Positions 16,139-24,232 of a stretch of DNA of 64,000 bases are shown one piece after another; position 1 is the first letter of the stretch, and every line of letters starts with the position of its first letter. The stretch spans positions 99,260 to 163,259 of the forward strand of contig JAIQFV010000014.1 of NCBI GenBank assembly GCA_020073085.1. The letters run 5' to 3'. The stretch comes from Terriglobia bacterium. GTDB taxonomy: Bacteria; Acidobacteriota; Terriglobia; JAIQFV01. Below the pieces are notes generated by a model that saw only the letters and a list, made by a program, of their open reading frames with translations, had not been told where the DNA came from and searched no databases. The translations under genes were made by a program, and so were the position numbers.

Positions 16139-17773
16139 ATGTCCTTAAGAAAATTAACTCTAGTTGCGCTTGCCCTCACGTTCCTGCTGACGGGCGCAAC
16201 CCTGTTTGCCCAACAGGTACCGCACTTCGTCCTTAGCGGCACGCAGACAGTGGTTCGTCAGCACGGTCAGACGGAAGTTCTCGGTGACCTGACGCTGACA
16301 TGCGACGTGGCTGGAACATTTCCAACCAATTCCACATTTTCAGTCATTTATGCCCCGGTGGCGGGTCTTGTGAACGCCAACTCCTCCAACCTTTTCACCA
16401 ACGCGAGTGCCCAGGCGGTCAACGCCCGCGCAGCTCACGTGGAGAGTGAACCCGCGACCACTACGATCGTTATTGGAACCGTATCCTTGAACACGGTACT
16501 CACCAATAGCATTACCGTGCAGGTGTCCGGCACGGCTGCAACAGGCGACATCATCCGCATCATGGGAATTCGTGCGAACATTGCGGGTGCGAGCTTGCCG
16601 CCTGCCACCTCCGTCAATGGCACCATCATTGCGATCCCACCGAACGCCTTCCAGATCGACAACGTGACGACGTTCCCGGTGGCCTTCGTATTGGATGAAA
16701 TCAGGGTTGACGTCTCCCCGGCAGATCCTATTTTGGCTTGCGAGCCGGGCTTCTGCCAAACCGATTCCATCGACATCACGGAGAAGTTCCCCTCGGCCTT
16801 GACTACGGTCACCGATGAGAACGACATCCAGCACACGCCGAGCGGAGTCGGAGCCACCAATGGACCGCCGAAACTGGCCACCAATGGGACGCAGTTGATC
16901 GTCACGATTGCCGGGGTTCCTCCCGGAGTCGAAGTGCTCTTCAATGGTTCTTCCGATATCGTGGGCAATTTGTCGCTAACGGCTGTGGGGGCGACTACTT
17001 TCGAAAACACCTCAGCGACAACCCCCGCGAGCACTACCTTCACCTTCGCGGTTACGAATGACGATATCAACATCTCAGAACAGATAAGACTATTCTTCGA
17101 GTTCTGCCCGACGTCTGATATTCCTGCTCCTCCCGTGCTCTCGACGATTACAGGACAGGTGACTCTGGGTCCGAATAAGTCCGGCACCTTCAACACCACC
17201 GTGACTTCAGCCAACATTCTGAGCTTCGTAAAGAATCTCCAGAATACTCCTCCGGATCCGATCGGATCGCTGGCGAATTGCGTTACGAATTTACTCTGTA
17301 AGTTCATTTCGACAGCAACCGGTGCAGTGCCCGGTGGCGGCTATGACACGGGTCTTGCCATCGCCAACACCAGCACGGACATCTTCGGAGATTTTGGTGC
17401 CACTCCGCAGACGGGTGTGTGCCGTATGTTCCTGTTTGGTTCGGGCGGCACTAGCGCCAACATCAACAGCACAACGAAGCCGGTCTTCACGACTCCGTTG
17501 GTTACAAGCGGCACCAGCGCGGTGTTTGATGCCAAGTTCACCGCGGGTGTGGGCGCTGGATTCCAGGGCTATAGCATCATCCAGTGCGACTTCCAATTCG
17601 CTCACGCGGAAGCCATTATCGCGGATCAGCAGTTCTCGACCTTCTCACATGGTTACGACTGCTTGATTCTCCCGGATGTCAACGTGGCCGGACCCCGCTC
17701 TGCCGATCCTCAGAACTTCAACAGGCAGGAAGGTGCTGGCGAATCCTTGGGTCAGAAGAGGGCCCACCGCTAG
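16139..17773 (+). CDS. Large exported protein of unknown function
   Basis: This 544-residue protein has a clear signal peptide (residues 1-24, LTLVALALTFLLTGATLFAQ). The mature part is rich in Thr, Ser, Val, Asn and Ala and looks all-beta. Four or more cysteine pairs could form disulfides (for example C-E-P-G-F-C). Near the C-terminus, D-T-G-L-A-I-A-N-T, then G-Y-S-I-I-Q-C-D-F-Q-F-A-H-A-E-A, resembles segments of uncharacterised acidobacterial surface proteins (recalled, unchecked). AAGGAG sits 7 bases before the ATG. A strong terminator follows directly, so it is probably a single-gene transcript, and it may be abundant. It is a candidate T2SS client by position only. Confidence 0.75.
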   Translation: MSLRKLTLVALALTFLLTGATLFAQQVPHFVLSGTQTVVRQHGQTEVLGDLTLTCDVAGTFPTNSTFSVIYAPVAGLVNANSSNLFTNASAQAVNARAAHVESEPATTTIVIGTVSLNTVLTNSITVQVSGTAATGDIIRIMGIRANIAGASLPPATSVNGTIIAIPPNAFQIDNVTTFPVAFVLDEIRVDVSPADPILACEPGFCQTDSIDITEKFPSALTTVTDENDIQHTPSGVGATNGPPKLATNGTQLIVTIAGVPPGVEVLFNGSSDIVGNLSLTAVGATTFENTSATTPASTTFTFAVTNDDINISEQIRLFFEFCPTSDIPAPPVLSTITGQVTLGPNKSGTFNTTVTSANILSFVKNLQNTPPDPIGSLANCVTNLLCKFISTATGAVPGGGYDTGLAIANTSTDIFGDFGATPQTGVCRMFLFGSGGTSANINSTTKPVFTTPLVTSGTSAVFDAKFTAGVGAGFQGYSIIQCDFQFAHAEAIIADQQFSTFSHGYDCLILPDVNVAGPRSADPQNFNRQEGAGESLGQKRAHR

Positions 17774-17804
17774 TTCTTAAGGTACATCTCAGCAATACAA
17801 TTCG

Positions 17805-17836
17805 AGGGGTAGCCTACGGGCTACCCCTATTTTTTT
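17805..17836 (+). terminator. Rho-independent terminator
   Basis: A perfect 10-bp stem (AGGGGTAGCC and GGCTACCCCT), a 4-nt loop TACG and a run of seven T after one A-T step sit 30 bases behind the stop codon. Confidence 0.93.
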
Positions 17837-17865
17837 GAGACGGTGGAACTCCGGTAACAGAAGAG

Positions 17866-18043
17866 TTTCACCGCCGAGTTCGCAGAGGGCGCAGAGTTCT
17901 TCAGGCAGGGATCGCTGGACGGGTCAGTTGACCTTGTGCGATGATGATAAAGGACGGGGGCCGATACGAAAGGAAACTCGAAGTCGGCGGGAGTAAGGTG
18001 TCTTCCCCTATCTCGACCTTTGCGCGCTTTGCGGTTGAATTTA
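17866..18043. repeat. Inverted pair of CACCGCnGAG / CTTTGCGGTTGAA repeats
   Basis: TTTCACCGCCGAGTTCGCAG and the following GCGCAGAG form the left arm (17866-17895). CCTTTGCGCGCTTTGCGG with TTGAAT forms the right arm (18020-18043). About 125 bp lie between. The right arm ends about 20 bases before the next start codon. Confidence 0.55.
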
Positions 18044-18063
18044 TGGGATAACACTTTTCCACA

Positions 18064-18885
18064 ATGAAAAAAAATCTGTTGCTCCTTATAGGCGTGTTGA
18101 GCTTCTTTCTCGTTTTTTTCCTGGCCCCCGTAATTCGCGCCGGGGACAATCCCCTGGAAACGCAACTCCGCGCCCGGGTGACCGAGTTTTGGACGGCTTG
18201 GTCCCGGGGTGAGACCGAAAAAGTGAATCTTCTGGTCCGGGAGGGAGATCGCCAGGCTTTCGCCAATGTTCGACGATACGAGATCAAGGAGTTTAAGATT
18301 GAGTCCGTGCAGTTTGGCTCGGATTCCAAGTCCGCCGTGGTAAGGACACACATCACGCGGACTTTTCCGACGTCGGCGACACCTCTCGTTTGGACGCTCG
18401 AAAATCAATGGGTTTATGAAAAGGGGGATTGGTACCTTCAATTCGCACAGAACAAACAGCCTGCGGGCCAGGAGGGAGAGGGTCCCTCCCTTTTCCGGTC
18501 CGGTCCGACCCCTTCCCAGCCGCCGCCTCCAAACGACATCGTCTTTGATTCCACAACTTACGATTTCGGGGCCGTGACGGCCAGCGCCTCGCTTCAACAT
18601 GTTTTTTCATTTGAGAACCGGGGGAAGCGGACCCTGAGACTGGTCCGCTTGGCTTCGCCCTGCCAGGGACAGCTCGTTACCCCTTCACAGTGCGCTGGAG
18701 TGGTGGCCCATTCCGACGCCTCCTTCTTTGCGCCGGGGACAAAAGGAAAGATCGAAGCGCGGTGGCAGAATGCCTTGACCCCTCAGAAGGTGGACCAAGC
18801 CGTCGAGCTTTACTTCAGTAATGGCCAGTCTTTTAGTCTCCGTTTTGTGGGCACCGTCACAGAGTCGAAGGCGCCGAAACCGTAA
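18064..18885 (+). CDS. Exported protein with C-terminal DUF1573-like domain
   Basis: This 273-residue protein has a signal peptide at residues 1-26 (LLLLIGVLSFFLVFFLAPVI). Residues 30-140 look like an NTF2-like/SnoaL fold (V-T-E-F-W-T-A-W-S-R-G-E-T then W-V-Y-E-K-G-D-W-Y-L). A Pro-rich hinge follows. Residues 158-270 match the Ig-like DUF1573/ASPM-SPD-2-Hydin type (D-S-T-T-Y-D-F-G-A-V, H-V-F-S-F-E-N-R-G-K-R-T-L, and F-A-P-G-T-K-G-K-I-E-A). It is probably periplasmic or surface-located; the ligand is unknown. Confidence 0.72.
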   Translation: MKKNLLLLIGVLSFFLVFFLAPVIRAGDNPLETQLRARVTEFWTAWSRGETEKVNLLVREGDRQAFANVRRYEIKEFKIESVQFGSDSKSAVVRTHITRTFPTSATPLVWTLENQWVYEKGDWYLQFAQNKQPAGQEGEGPSLFRSGPTPSQPPPPNDIVFDSTTYDFGAVTASASLQHVFSFENRGKRTLRLVRLASPCQGQLVTPSQCAGVVAHSDASFFAPGTKGKIEARWQNALTPQKVDQAVELYFSNGQSFSLRFVGTVTESKAPKP

Positions 18886-18908
18886 GATACGCGATGAGGG
18901 ATAAGAAG

Positions 18909-18955
18909 GGACAGCCCCCGACTTTAGAGCAATTTCGAATTCGAAACTAATGAAA
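18909..18955. repeat. Partial REP-like unit
   Basis: GGGACAGCCCCCGACTTTAG followed by TTTCGAATTCGAAACT resembles the left half of the two complete units further right, but has no matching right end. Confidence 0.45.
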
Positions 18956-18971
18956 GAAAGGGACAAAGAAA

Positions 18972-19029
18972 GGGACAGACACCTAAATTTAAGCGGTTCC
19001 GAGGCCAATGTGAGTAAGGTGTCAGTCCC
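18972..19029. repeat. REP-like imperfect palindrome, copy 1
   Basis: GGGACAGACACC at the left and GGTGTCAGTCCC at the right are inverted with one mismatch. The inner part (CTAAATTTAAGCGGTTCCGA) is related to that of copy 2. Ends of this type are typical of REP elements moved by REP-associated tyrosine transposases (family knowledge). No such transposase is in the window. Confidence 0.72.
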
Positions 19030-19186
19030 TGGATTTCTTTGTTCTTCAATAAACGTCAAGTAATTCCTCGCAATAATCCGTAAAGCACGTTCTCTCAGCT
19101 CGAACTCCTTGTTCCACAGTGTCTTGCCCTCGGGAATTCCGGGCACTAACCTACTAGAAAAGGACAAGAAGCGATTCAATCGTAAT

Positions 19187-19245
19187 GGGACAGACACTAA
19201 CTTTATAAGGAGTTTCGAAGTCAATGCGCGGAAAGTGTCAGTCCC
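19187..19245. repeat. REP-like imperfect palindrome, copy 2
   Basis: GGGACAGACACT and AGTGTCAGTCCC are inverted with one mismatch, and the inner CTTTATAAGGAGTTTCGAAG parallels copy 1. It overlaps an in-frame upstream extension of the next gene, which argues for the later start at 19308. Between the two copies (19030-19186) nothing else was recognised. Confidence 0.72.
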
Positions 19246-19307
19246 CAAGTGTTACTGCAGTTTTCGTGAAAACAGATCTCAATGAATTGAAAGGGTATGG
19301 GTTTCCA

Positions 19308-21872
19308 ATGCACCTAAGAAATTTGCATTCAAAGTCTCATCGCTGGACAAGGGTGACGTGCATCGCTTTCGCATGCTTGGCTTGGGCGGTCCTCACACCG
19401 GCTCAGACTCAGAATACCGTCTATTTTGCGGACATCGTCCACGGCGGCTCGGGCTCACCGTTCCAGACAATTCTCCAATTGTTCAATGCGTCAGACCAGG
19501 GGGTGACGGGAACCCTCAGTATATTTCAGGACAACGGAGCGCCTTTCAATCTGGGTCTCAAAGACTCTCAGACCGGTAATGCCTTGACGCCCACTTCACC
19601 TGGGGTATTCAGTGTTTCAATTCCCGCGCGGGGTGTGAAAGCCGTTGTCACGACGGGCTCCCAGTCGGTACAGGCAGGCTGGGTCCAGGTGACTTCCACG
19701 TCCTCTAAATTGAATGGCAATGTCGTATTTCAACAACTGGACAGCGTGGGGAATCTTCTGTCTCAGACGGGGGTAGGGAACTCGCCTGCCATCTCCTCTC
19801 TAACAGGTTTCCTGGAGAAGTCCTCCACCGTGAATACAGGCATCGCATTGGCGAATCCATCTTCAACCGCGACGGTGCAGGTCACCCTCCAGGTCACGGG
19901 GCCCGATGGGCTGGTCACACTCAGCCCATTTACCTTTTCTCTTGCTCCCCTTCAACACATTGCGCAGTTCCTGGAACAGTTTCCACCGTTTGCGAACGTG
20001 GGAGGCACGGTGGGCACCCTGGCCGTCTCGGCAAGTGGGAACATCATCGGAACGTTTTTGAGGCAGGATCGGGGCCAGCTGACCACCGTCCCGCTATTCG
20101 CTGGAACGGCGCTGGTTCCCACCATCCTCAGCATCTCTCCTACTTCGGGCAGTACAGACACCACGGTCACCATCACCGGAGCGAGTTTTGATACCAACAA
20201 TATTGCCAGCAACCATGTGACCTTCAACGGCGTCAATGCGCTGGTCGTGAGCGGAACGGCCACCACGCTGGTAGTCACCGTTCCCCCGGGCCTTCCCGCC
20301 CAAACGGTGCCCGTCGTGGTCACCGCGAACGGGGGATCGAGCAACAGTGTCAATTTCACCGCCACCGCAGGGTTTGCAGTGCCGGTCATAAATTCGCTCG
20401 ACCCGCCGGCTGTGTTGGCCGGCTCCGACACAACGAATGTGACCATCAATGGGGCGAACTTCGGAACAGTTCAGGAGGGCGCCGCAGTTCGGTTCGGAGC
20501 GTCGGCAACCACCTTCACGAACCCTGCCTTGCAGGTGGTCAGTTCCACGAAAGCCATTATGACCTTGACGTCGGATCTATTGGGACAGGTTGGAAGCTTC
20601 TTTGTGACCTTTGTAAACCCGAGAAACAGTCTGTTCAACGACAACCTATCAAATCCGATGTCCTTCCAGGTGTCGAATCAGATTGCGACCCAGCCGCCGA
20701 CCATCACCAGTGTCGATCCGACTTCTGCCCACGTGGGAGAACGTGTGACCATTGCCGGAACCAACTTTGATCCGATCAATACGTCTAACAACATCGTCCG
20801 GTTCAATGGCGTCCAAGCAGCCTCACTCCTCTCCGCCACCGGGACACAGATTGCAGTCGCTGTACCGGGGGGGGCAACCACAGGGCCGTTGACGGTGACC
20901 ACGAGTGGATTGACCAGCAATGCTGTGAACTTCACCGTTTTGCTCCCTCTCGCCCTTCGCACCATACCCGTCGGAGCCGCTCCCGCCAAGGTGGCCATCG
21001 ACCCGGTTCTTAATCAGGCCCTCGTGACCGATAGTAACCCTGGATCGATTTCCTCAGGTGCAACCAACGCCGTCACCTTTGTGGATATCGCGAGCGCGTC
21101 TGTACTCACCACGATCTCCGTTGCTGCCGAGAATCCCCTGGGAATCGCTATTTTTGGCCGGCAGGCTTTTGTTGCCAATTTCCCCGGATTGACTCCAACG
21201 AGGAACCTGAGTGTTCTCAACCTTGACGCGCGAACCTTCCAGGCCCTGATCGATGTGAGCAGCCTGGGAGGACGCCCGTTCAATCTGGCGGTCGATTCGG
21301 CCAATGGCAATGCCGTAATTACGGACAATTCGCTGCATGTGGGCGTGTTAAACTTTGCCACAGGGCAAACTGTTTCATTTCTCGTGAGCACACCGTATGA
21401 CGTGGCGATATACAACCCCTCTCCCACTGTGGACTGGGCCTTGATTTCGGATTTTTCCGAAGGGAAGCTCGTCATCTTCGATTTGCTCACACAGACCCAA
21501 AAGACCACGATTGCCGTGGGACGCAGCCCGCAAGGAATCGCCGTGAATCCCGGCACGGGCCTGGCCGTGGTCGCAAACAGCGGCGATAACACGGTGTCCA
21601 TTGTTAACCTGAACACGCTGACAGTGGTGGGGACGGTCACCGTTGGATCCAGCCCGAATTACGCGGCGGTGGATACGACGCGTAATCGGGCCGTCGTGAC
21701 CAACAACCTTGATGGCTCGATCTCGGTGATTGATCTGACAAGCAAGGCCGTCACGGCAACACTTTCGACCGGAGGGAATAACCCCACCGGCGTTGCGATT
21801 AGTCCCAATGCCAACCTGGCTCTCGTGACGAACCAGGGCTCCGGCACCCTGGCGTTCATTGCCTTGCCGTAG
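19308..21872 (+). CDS. Exported IPT/TIG and YVTN beta-propeller protein
   Basis: This 854-residue surface or periplasmic protein has a signal peptide at about residues 13-34 (VTCIAFACLAWAVLTPAQTQ). Residues 36-265 form a beta-rich domain starting T-V-Y-F-A-D-I-V-H-G-G. Three IPT/TIG Ig-like domains follow at about 269-360, 362-460 and 464-548 (openers I-S-P-T-S-G-S, L-D-P-P-A-V-L and V-D-P-T-S-A-H). From about 550 to the end there are six or so YVTN-type propeller blades (S-P-Q-G-I-A-V-N-P-G-T-G-L-A-V-V-A-N). The ATG at 19308 is chosen because the frame upstream crosses a REP element. Such proteins usually bind ligands or partners at the cell surface. Confidence 0.85.
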   Translation: MHLRNLHSKSHRWTRVTCIAFACLAWAVLTPAQTQNTVYFADIVHGGSGSPFQTILQLFNASDQGVTGTLSIFQDNGAPFNLGLKDSQTGNALTPTSPGVFSVSIPARGVKAVVTTGSQSVQAGWVQVTSTSSKLNGNVVFQQLDSVGNLLSQTGVGNSPAISSLTGFLEKSSTVNTGIALANPSSTATVQVTLQVTGPDGLVTLSPFTFSLAPLQHIAQFLEQFPPFANVGGTVGTLAVSASGNIIGTFLRQDRGQLTTVPLFAGTALVPTILSISPTSGSTDTTVTITGASFDTNNIASNHVTFNGVNALVVSGTATTLVVTVPPGLPAQTVPVVVTANGGSSNSVNFTATAGFAVPVINSLDPPAVLAGSDTTNVTINGANFGTVQEGAAVRFGASATTFTNPALQVVSSTKAIMTLTSDLLGQVGSFFVTFVNPRNSLFNDNLSNPMSFQVSNQIATQPPTITSVDPTSAHVGERVTIAGTNFDPINTSNNIVRFNGVQAASLLSATGTQIAVAVPGGATTGPLTVTTSGLTSNAVNFTVLLPLALRTIPVGAAPAKVAIDPVLNQALVTDSNPGSISSGATNAVTFVDIASASVLTTISVAAENPLGIAIFGRQAFVANFPGLTPTRNLSVLNLDARTFQALIDVSSLGGRPFNLAVDSANGNAVITDNSLHVGVLNFATGQTVSFLVSTPYDVAIYNPSPTVDWALISDFSEGKLVIFDLLTQTQKTTIAVGRSPQGIAVNPGTGLAVVANSGDNTVSIVNLNTLTVVGTVTVGSSPNYAAVDTTRNRAVVTNNLDGSISVIDLTSKAVTATLSTGGNNPTGVAISPNANLALVTNQGSGTLAFIALP

Positions 21873-21948
21873 CGGTGCGTTGGAGGGCATGCGGCGTTCC
21901 ATGGGGATTCGTCTGTGCCCTAATGATGAAGCGTATTGAGTTTTTGAG

Positions 21949-21990
21949 GGCGCTCTCGTTGCATTGATAAGAACGGGAGCGCCTTTTTTT
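21949..21990 (+). terminator. Rho-independent terminator
   Basis: GGCGCTCTCGTT pairs with AACGGGAGCGCC (12 bp, one G-T pair) around an 11-nt loop and is followed by seven T. It ends the transcript of the IPT/propeller gene. Confidence 0.93.
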
Positions 21991-22351
21991 GTGACCGCTG
22001 GAACGCGGACGGATATCAGGGCGGTGGGATTGGAGATTCTCGGCTTGGGCCCTAGCTCTCAAATGGTCAGGCGCTGGAAGTGATTAAGATTCACGCCGAG
22101 CATGCGAGGGATAGGATATGGCCGGTCCCTCACTATGGCGTGCAGGAAACTCTCGTGCTTGACCACATTGGTTTGTATTGAGATGATGTATTGTTTTATT
22201 TGGCCCCGATGTTCGCGGCCTTGCCACGCATAATGCGGAGTCATGATATTTCGTGAGTCCTCAAGAGAATTATCGAAAGCCGGGCTTCTGATTCAACAGT
22301 GAGTGGGAACTTGATCTTCGAATAGAGACGGCTTTGGACCCAAGGAAAACG
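21991..22351. other. Intergenic region before the nucleotide-sugar genes
   Basis: About 360 bp without a convincing gene. A 61-codon minus-strand frame (22059-22244) is the only notable open stretch. It has no recognised family and no Shine-Dalgarno. No clear promoter for the downstream operon was found. Confidence 0.4.
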
Positions 22352-23374
22352 ATGCCATCCATGCCAAATGCGAACATTGCGGTTGTCGGTTGTGGTTACT
22401 GGGGCAAGAATCTTGCGAGAAACTTTGCGCAGCTTCGCATGCTCCGCTGGATCTCTGATACAAATGACGTCGCTTTGGAGGCGCAGTCGAAGCTCTATCC
22501 CGATGTAAAGATCACTCCCCGGTTCGAGGAGGTCCTGGAGGATGAGCACATTCGCGGCGTGGTGATCGCCACCCCCGCGGTGGCTCATTATTCACACGCA
22601 CGCGAAGCCCTCTTGAAAGGGAAGGATGTTTTTGTCGAAAAGCCGCTCTCCCTCCACTACTCGGAAGGACAGGAATTGGTTGCCCTGGCAGAGTCGAAGG
22701 GCGCTATGCTGATGGTGGGTCACATCCTTGAGTATCATCCGGCGGTGAAACTACTAAAAGCAATCGTCCACCGGGGTGAATTGGGCCGGATCTGGTATCT
22801 CTACTCCAATCGGTTGAATCTCGGGAAGGTAAGACAAGAAGAGAACATCCTGTGGAGCTTTGCTCCCCACGATATTTCCGTTATTCTGAGCCTGGTCGGT
22901 CGAGAGCCCGCGGCAGTGAGCGCGCATGGAGGCAGTTACCTTCAGTCGGGTATTGCCGATGTCACGGTGACCACACTTCTTTTTGAAGACGGAATCAAGG
23001 CGCATATTTTTGTCAGCTGGCTGCATCCTTACAAGGAACAGAAGCTCGTGATCATCGGGGAACGTAAGATGGCGGTGTTTGACGACACGGTGCGCGAGGG
23101 CAAATTGAGAATCTATGACAAGGGAATTGAGTGGAAGTTAGGTTTGCCGGTCCCGCGCCAGACGGCGGAGACGACCCTGTTTCTCGAGGAATCGGAGCCC
23201 CTCCGGCTTGAGTGCGAACATTTCCTGGATTGTATTCGAGACAGAAGCCGGCCATTAACGGACGGGGTGAGTGCCCTGAAGGTGTTGAAAGTGCTTGAGG
23301 CAAGCCATCACTCCCTGGAGCGAATGGGTGAACCCGTGAGGCTCGACGAGATTGAAGCGGGGGTGCAACGCTGA
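22352..23374 (+). CDS. Gfo/Idh/MocA dehydrogenase, WbpB/WlbA-like
   Basis: This 340-residue NAD(P)-dependent oxidoreductase has a Rossmann motif G-C-G-Y-W-G at residues 13-18 and the family E-K-P at 96-98, followed by the GFO_IDH_MocA C-terminal domain (L-E-Y-H-P-A, then W-S-F-A-P-H-D-I-S). The likely reaction is oxidation at C3 of UDP-N-acetylglucosaminuronate in the route to UDP-2,3-diacetamido sugars, by analogy with WbpB/WlbA. AAGGA lies 5 bases before ATG 22352. It overlaps the next gene by one base, and the WbpD-like neighbour strengthens the assignment. The dehydrogenase (WbpA), aminotransferase (WbpE) and epimerase (WbpI) of the same route are not in the window. Confidence 0.85.
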   Translation: MPSMPNANIAVVGCGYWGKNLARNFAQLRMLRWISDTNDVALEAQSKLYPDVKITPRFEEVLEDEHIRGVVIATPAVAHYSHAREALLKGKDVFVEKPLSLHYSEGQELVALAESKGAMLMVGHILEYHPAVKLLKAIVHRGELGRIWYLYSNRLNLGKVRQEENILWSFAPHDISVILSLVGREPAAVSAHGGSYLQSGIADVTVTTLLFEDGIKAHIFVSWLHPYKEQKLVIIGERKMAVFDDTVREGKLRIYDKGIEWKLGLPVPRQTAETTLFLEESEPLRLECEHFLDCIRDRSRPLTDGVSALKVLKVLEASHHSLERMGEPVRLDEIEAGVQR

Positions 23375-23958
23375 TGGATTATTTCGTTCATCCGTCCTCT
23401 TTTGTGGATGAAGGGGCCGAAATCGGCAGCGGCACGAAGATCTGGCACTTTTGTCATGTCATGCCCCGCGCCCGAATCGGGAAGAACTGCAACCTGGGAC
23501 AAAACGTGCATGTGGCTTCGGATGTCACCATCGGAAACAACGTAAAGATCCAGAATAATGTGTCTCTCTATACCGGGGTGGTCATTGAAGACGACGCTTT
23601 CCTGGGCCCCTCCATGGTCTTTACCAACGTCATCAACCCTCGCAGTCATGTGTCGCGGCGAGGTGAATATCAGACTACCCTGGTCAAGCGGGGTGCTTCG
23701 ATTGGCGCCAATGCGACCATTCTCTGCGGCGTCACCTTGGGCCGGTACTGCTTTGTAGGTGCCGGCGCCGTCGTGTCAAAGGATATCCCGGAGTACGCCC
23801 TGGTCTATGGGAATCCTGCCCGGATCCGAGGGTGGATGTGCCAATGCGGAATCAAGCTGTCGTTGAAGGCGGACGCGACGGAGGGGGAGTCGGGCTGTCC
23901 GAGCTGTCAGACACGGTACGTGATGCGAGGTGTAATCGTGCGGCCCGTAGAAGGGTAA
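23374..23958 (+). CDS. Left-handed beta-helix acetyltransferase, WbpD/WlbB-like
   Basis: This 194-residue hexapeptide-repeat acyltransferase has repeats from about residue 10 to 145 (I-G-S-G-T-K-I-W-H-F, I-G-K-N-C-N-L-G-Q-N-V, I-G-N-N-V-K-I-Q-N-N). It probably acetylates the 3-amino group of a UDP-2-acetamido-3-amino-uronic acid, using acetyl-CoA. The N-terminal F-V-H-P-S-S-F-V-D and the N-V-I-N-P-R-S segment are typical of WbpD. A C-terminal pair of C-x-C/C-x2-C motifs (M-C-Q-C-G, then C-P-S-C) gives a small zinc-ribbon-like tail, also present in WlbB relatives as recalled. The start codon overlaps the previous stop (TGATG). Confidence 0.87.
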   Translation: MDYFVHPSSFVDEGAEIGSGTKIWHFCHVMPRARIGKNCNLGQNVHVASDVTIGNNVKIQNNVSLYTGVVIEDDAFLGPSMVFTNVINPRSHVSRRGEYQTTLVKRGASIGANATILCGVTLGRYCFVGAGAVVSKDIPEYALVYGNPARIRGWMCQCGIKLSLKADATEGESGCPSCQTRYVMRGVIVRPVEG

Positions 23959-23970
23959 CAAGTTCGGTAG

Positions 23971-24191
23971 GAAGGTGTCAGGTGCTGGGTGTCAGGTGTG
24001 AGAAGCAATTGGTCGTTGGATGTAATCAATATTGGGTGAAGTCGGAAGTCAGATATCAGAAGTCAGATAAGAACGCTCACCTTGTAATCTGCTCCGGGAC
24101 CGACGGAATTCTACAGTCTAATCTTCATGTTGGCCCCGACACCCGCACCTTCCTTCCGACATCCGACCTCTGACCTCCGACTTCTGATTTC
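23971..24191. repeat. Paired inverted heptamer arrays
   Basis: Left arrays are GGTGTCA-type units (23971-24002) and GAAGTCA/GAAGTCG units (24039-24071). Right arrays are CCGACACCCGCACC (about 24137-24150) and CCGACAT/CCGACCT/CTGACCT units (24153-24191). The GAAGTCAG and CTGACNTC arms are inverted relative to each other with about 80 bp between. The whole block fills the gap before the epimerase. Confidence 0.75.
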
Positions 24192-24232
24192 AGTTCGTGT
24201 GGGACATCCCTGAATCCTACCAAAGGAGCACC

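Noticed and set aside
22059..22244. 61-codon minus-strand frame, possibly a gene remnant
   Set aside because: No family recognised and no start signals; a protein search would be needed before calling it.
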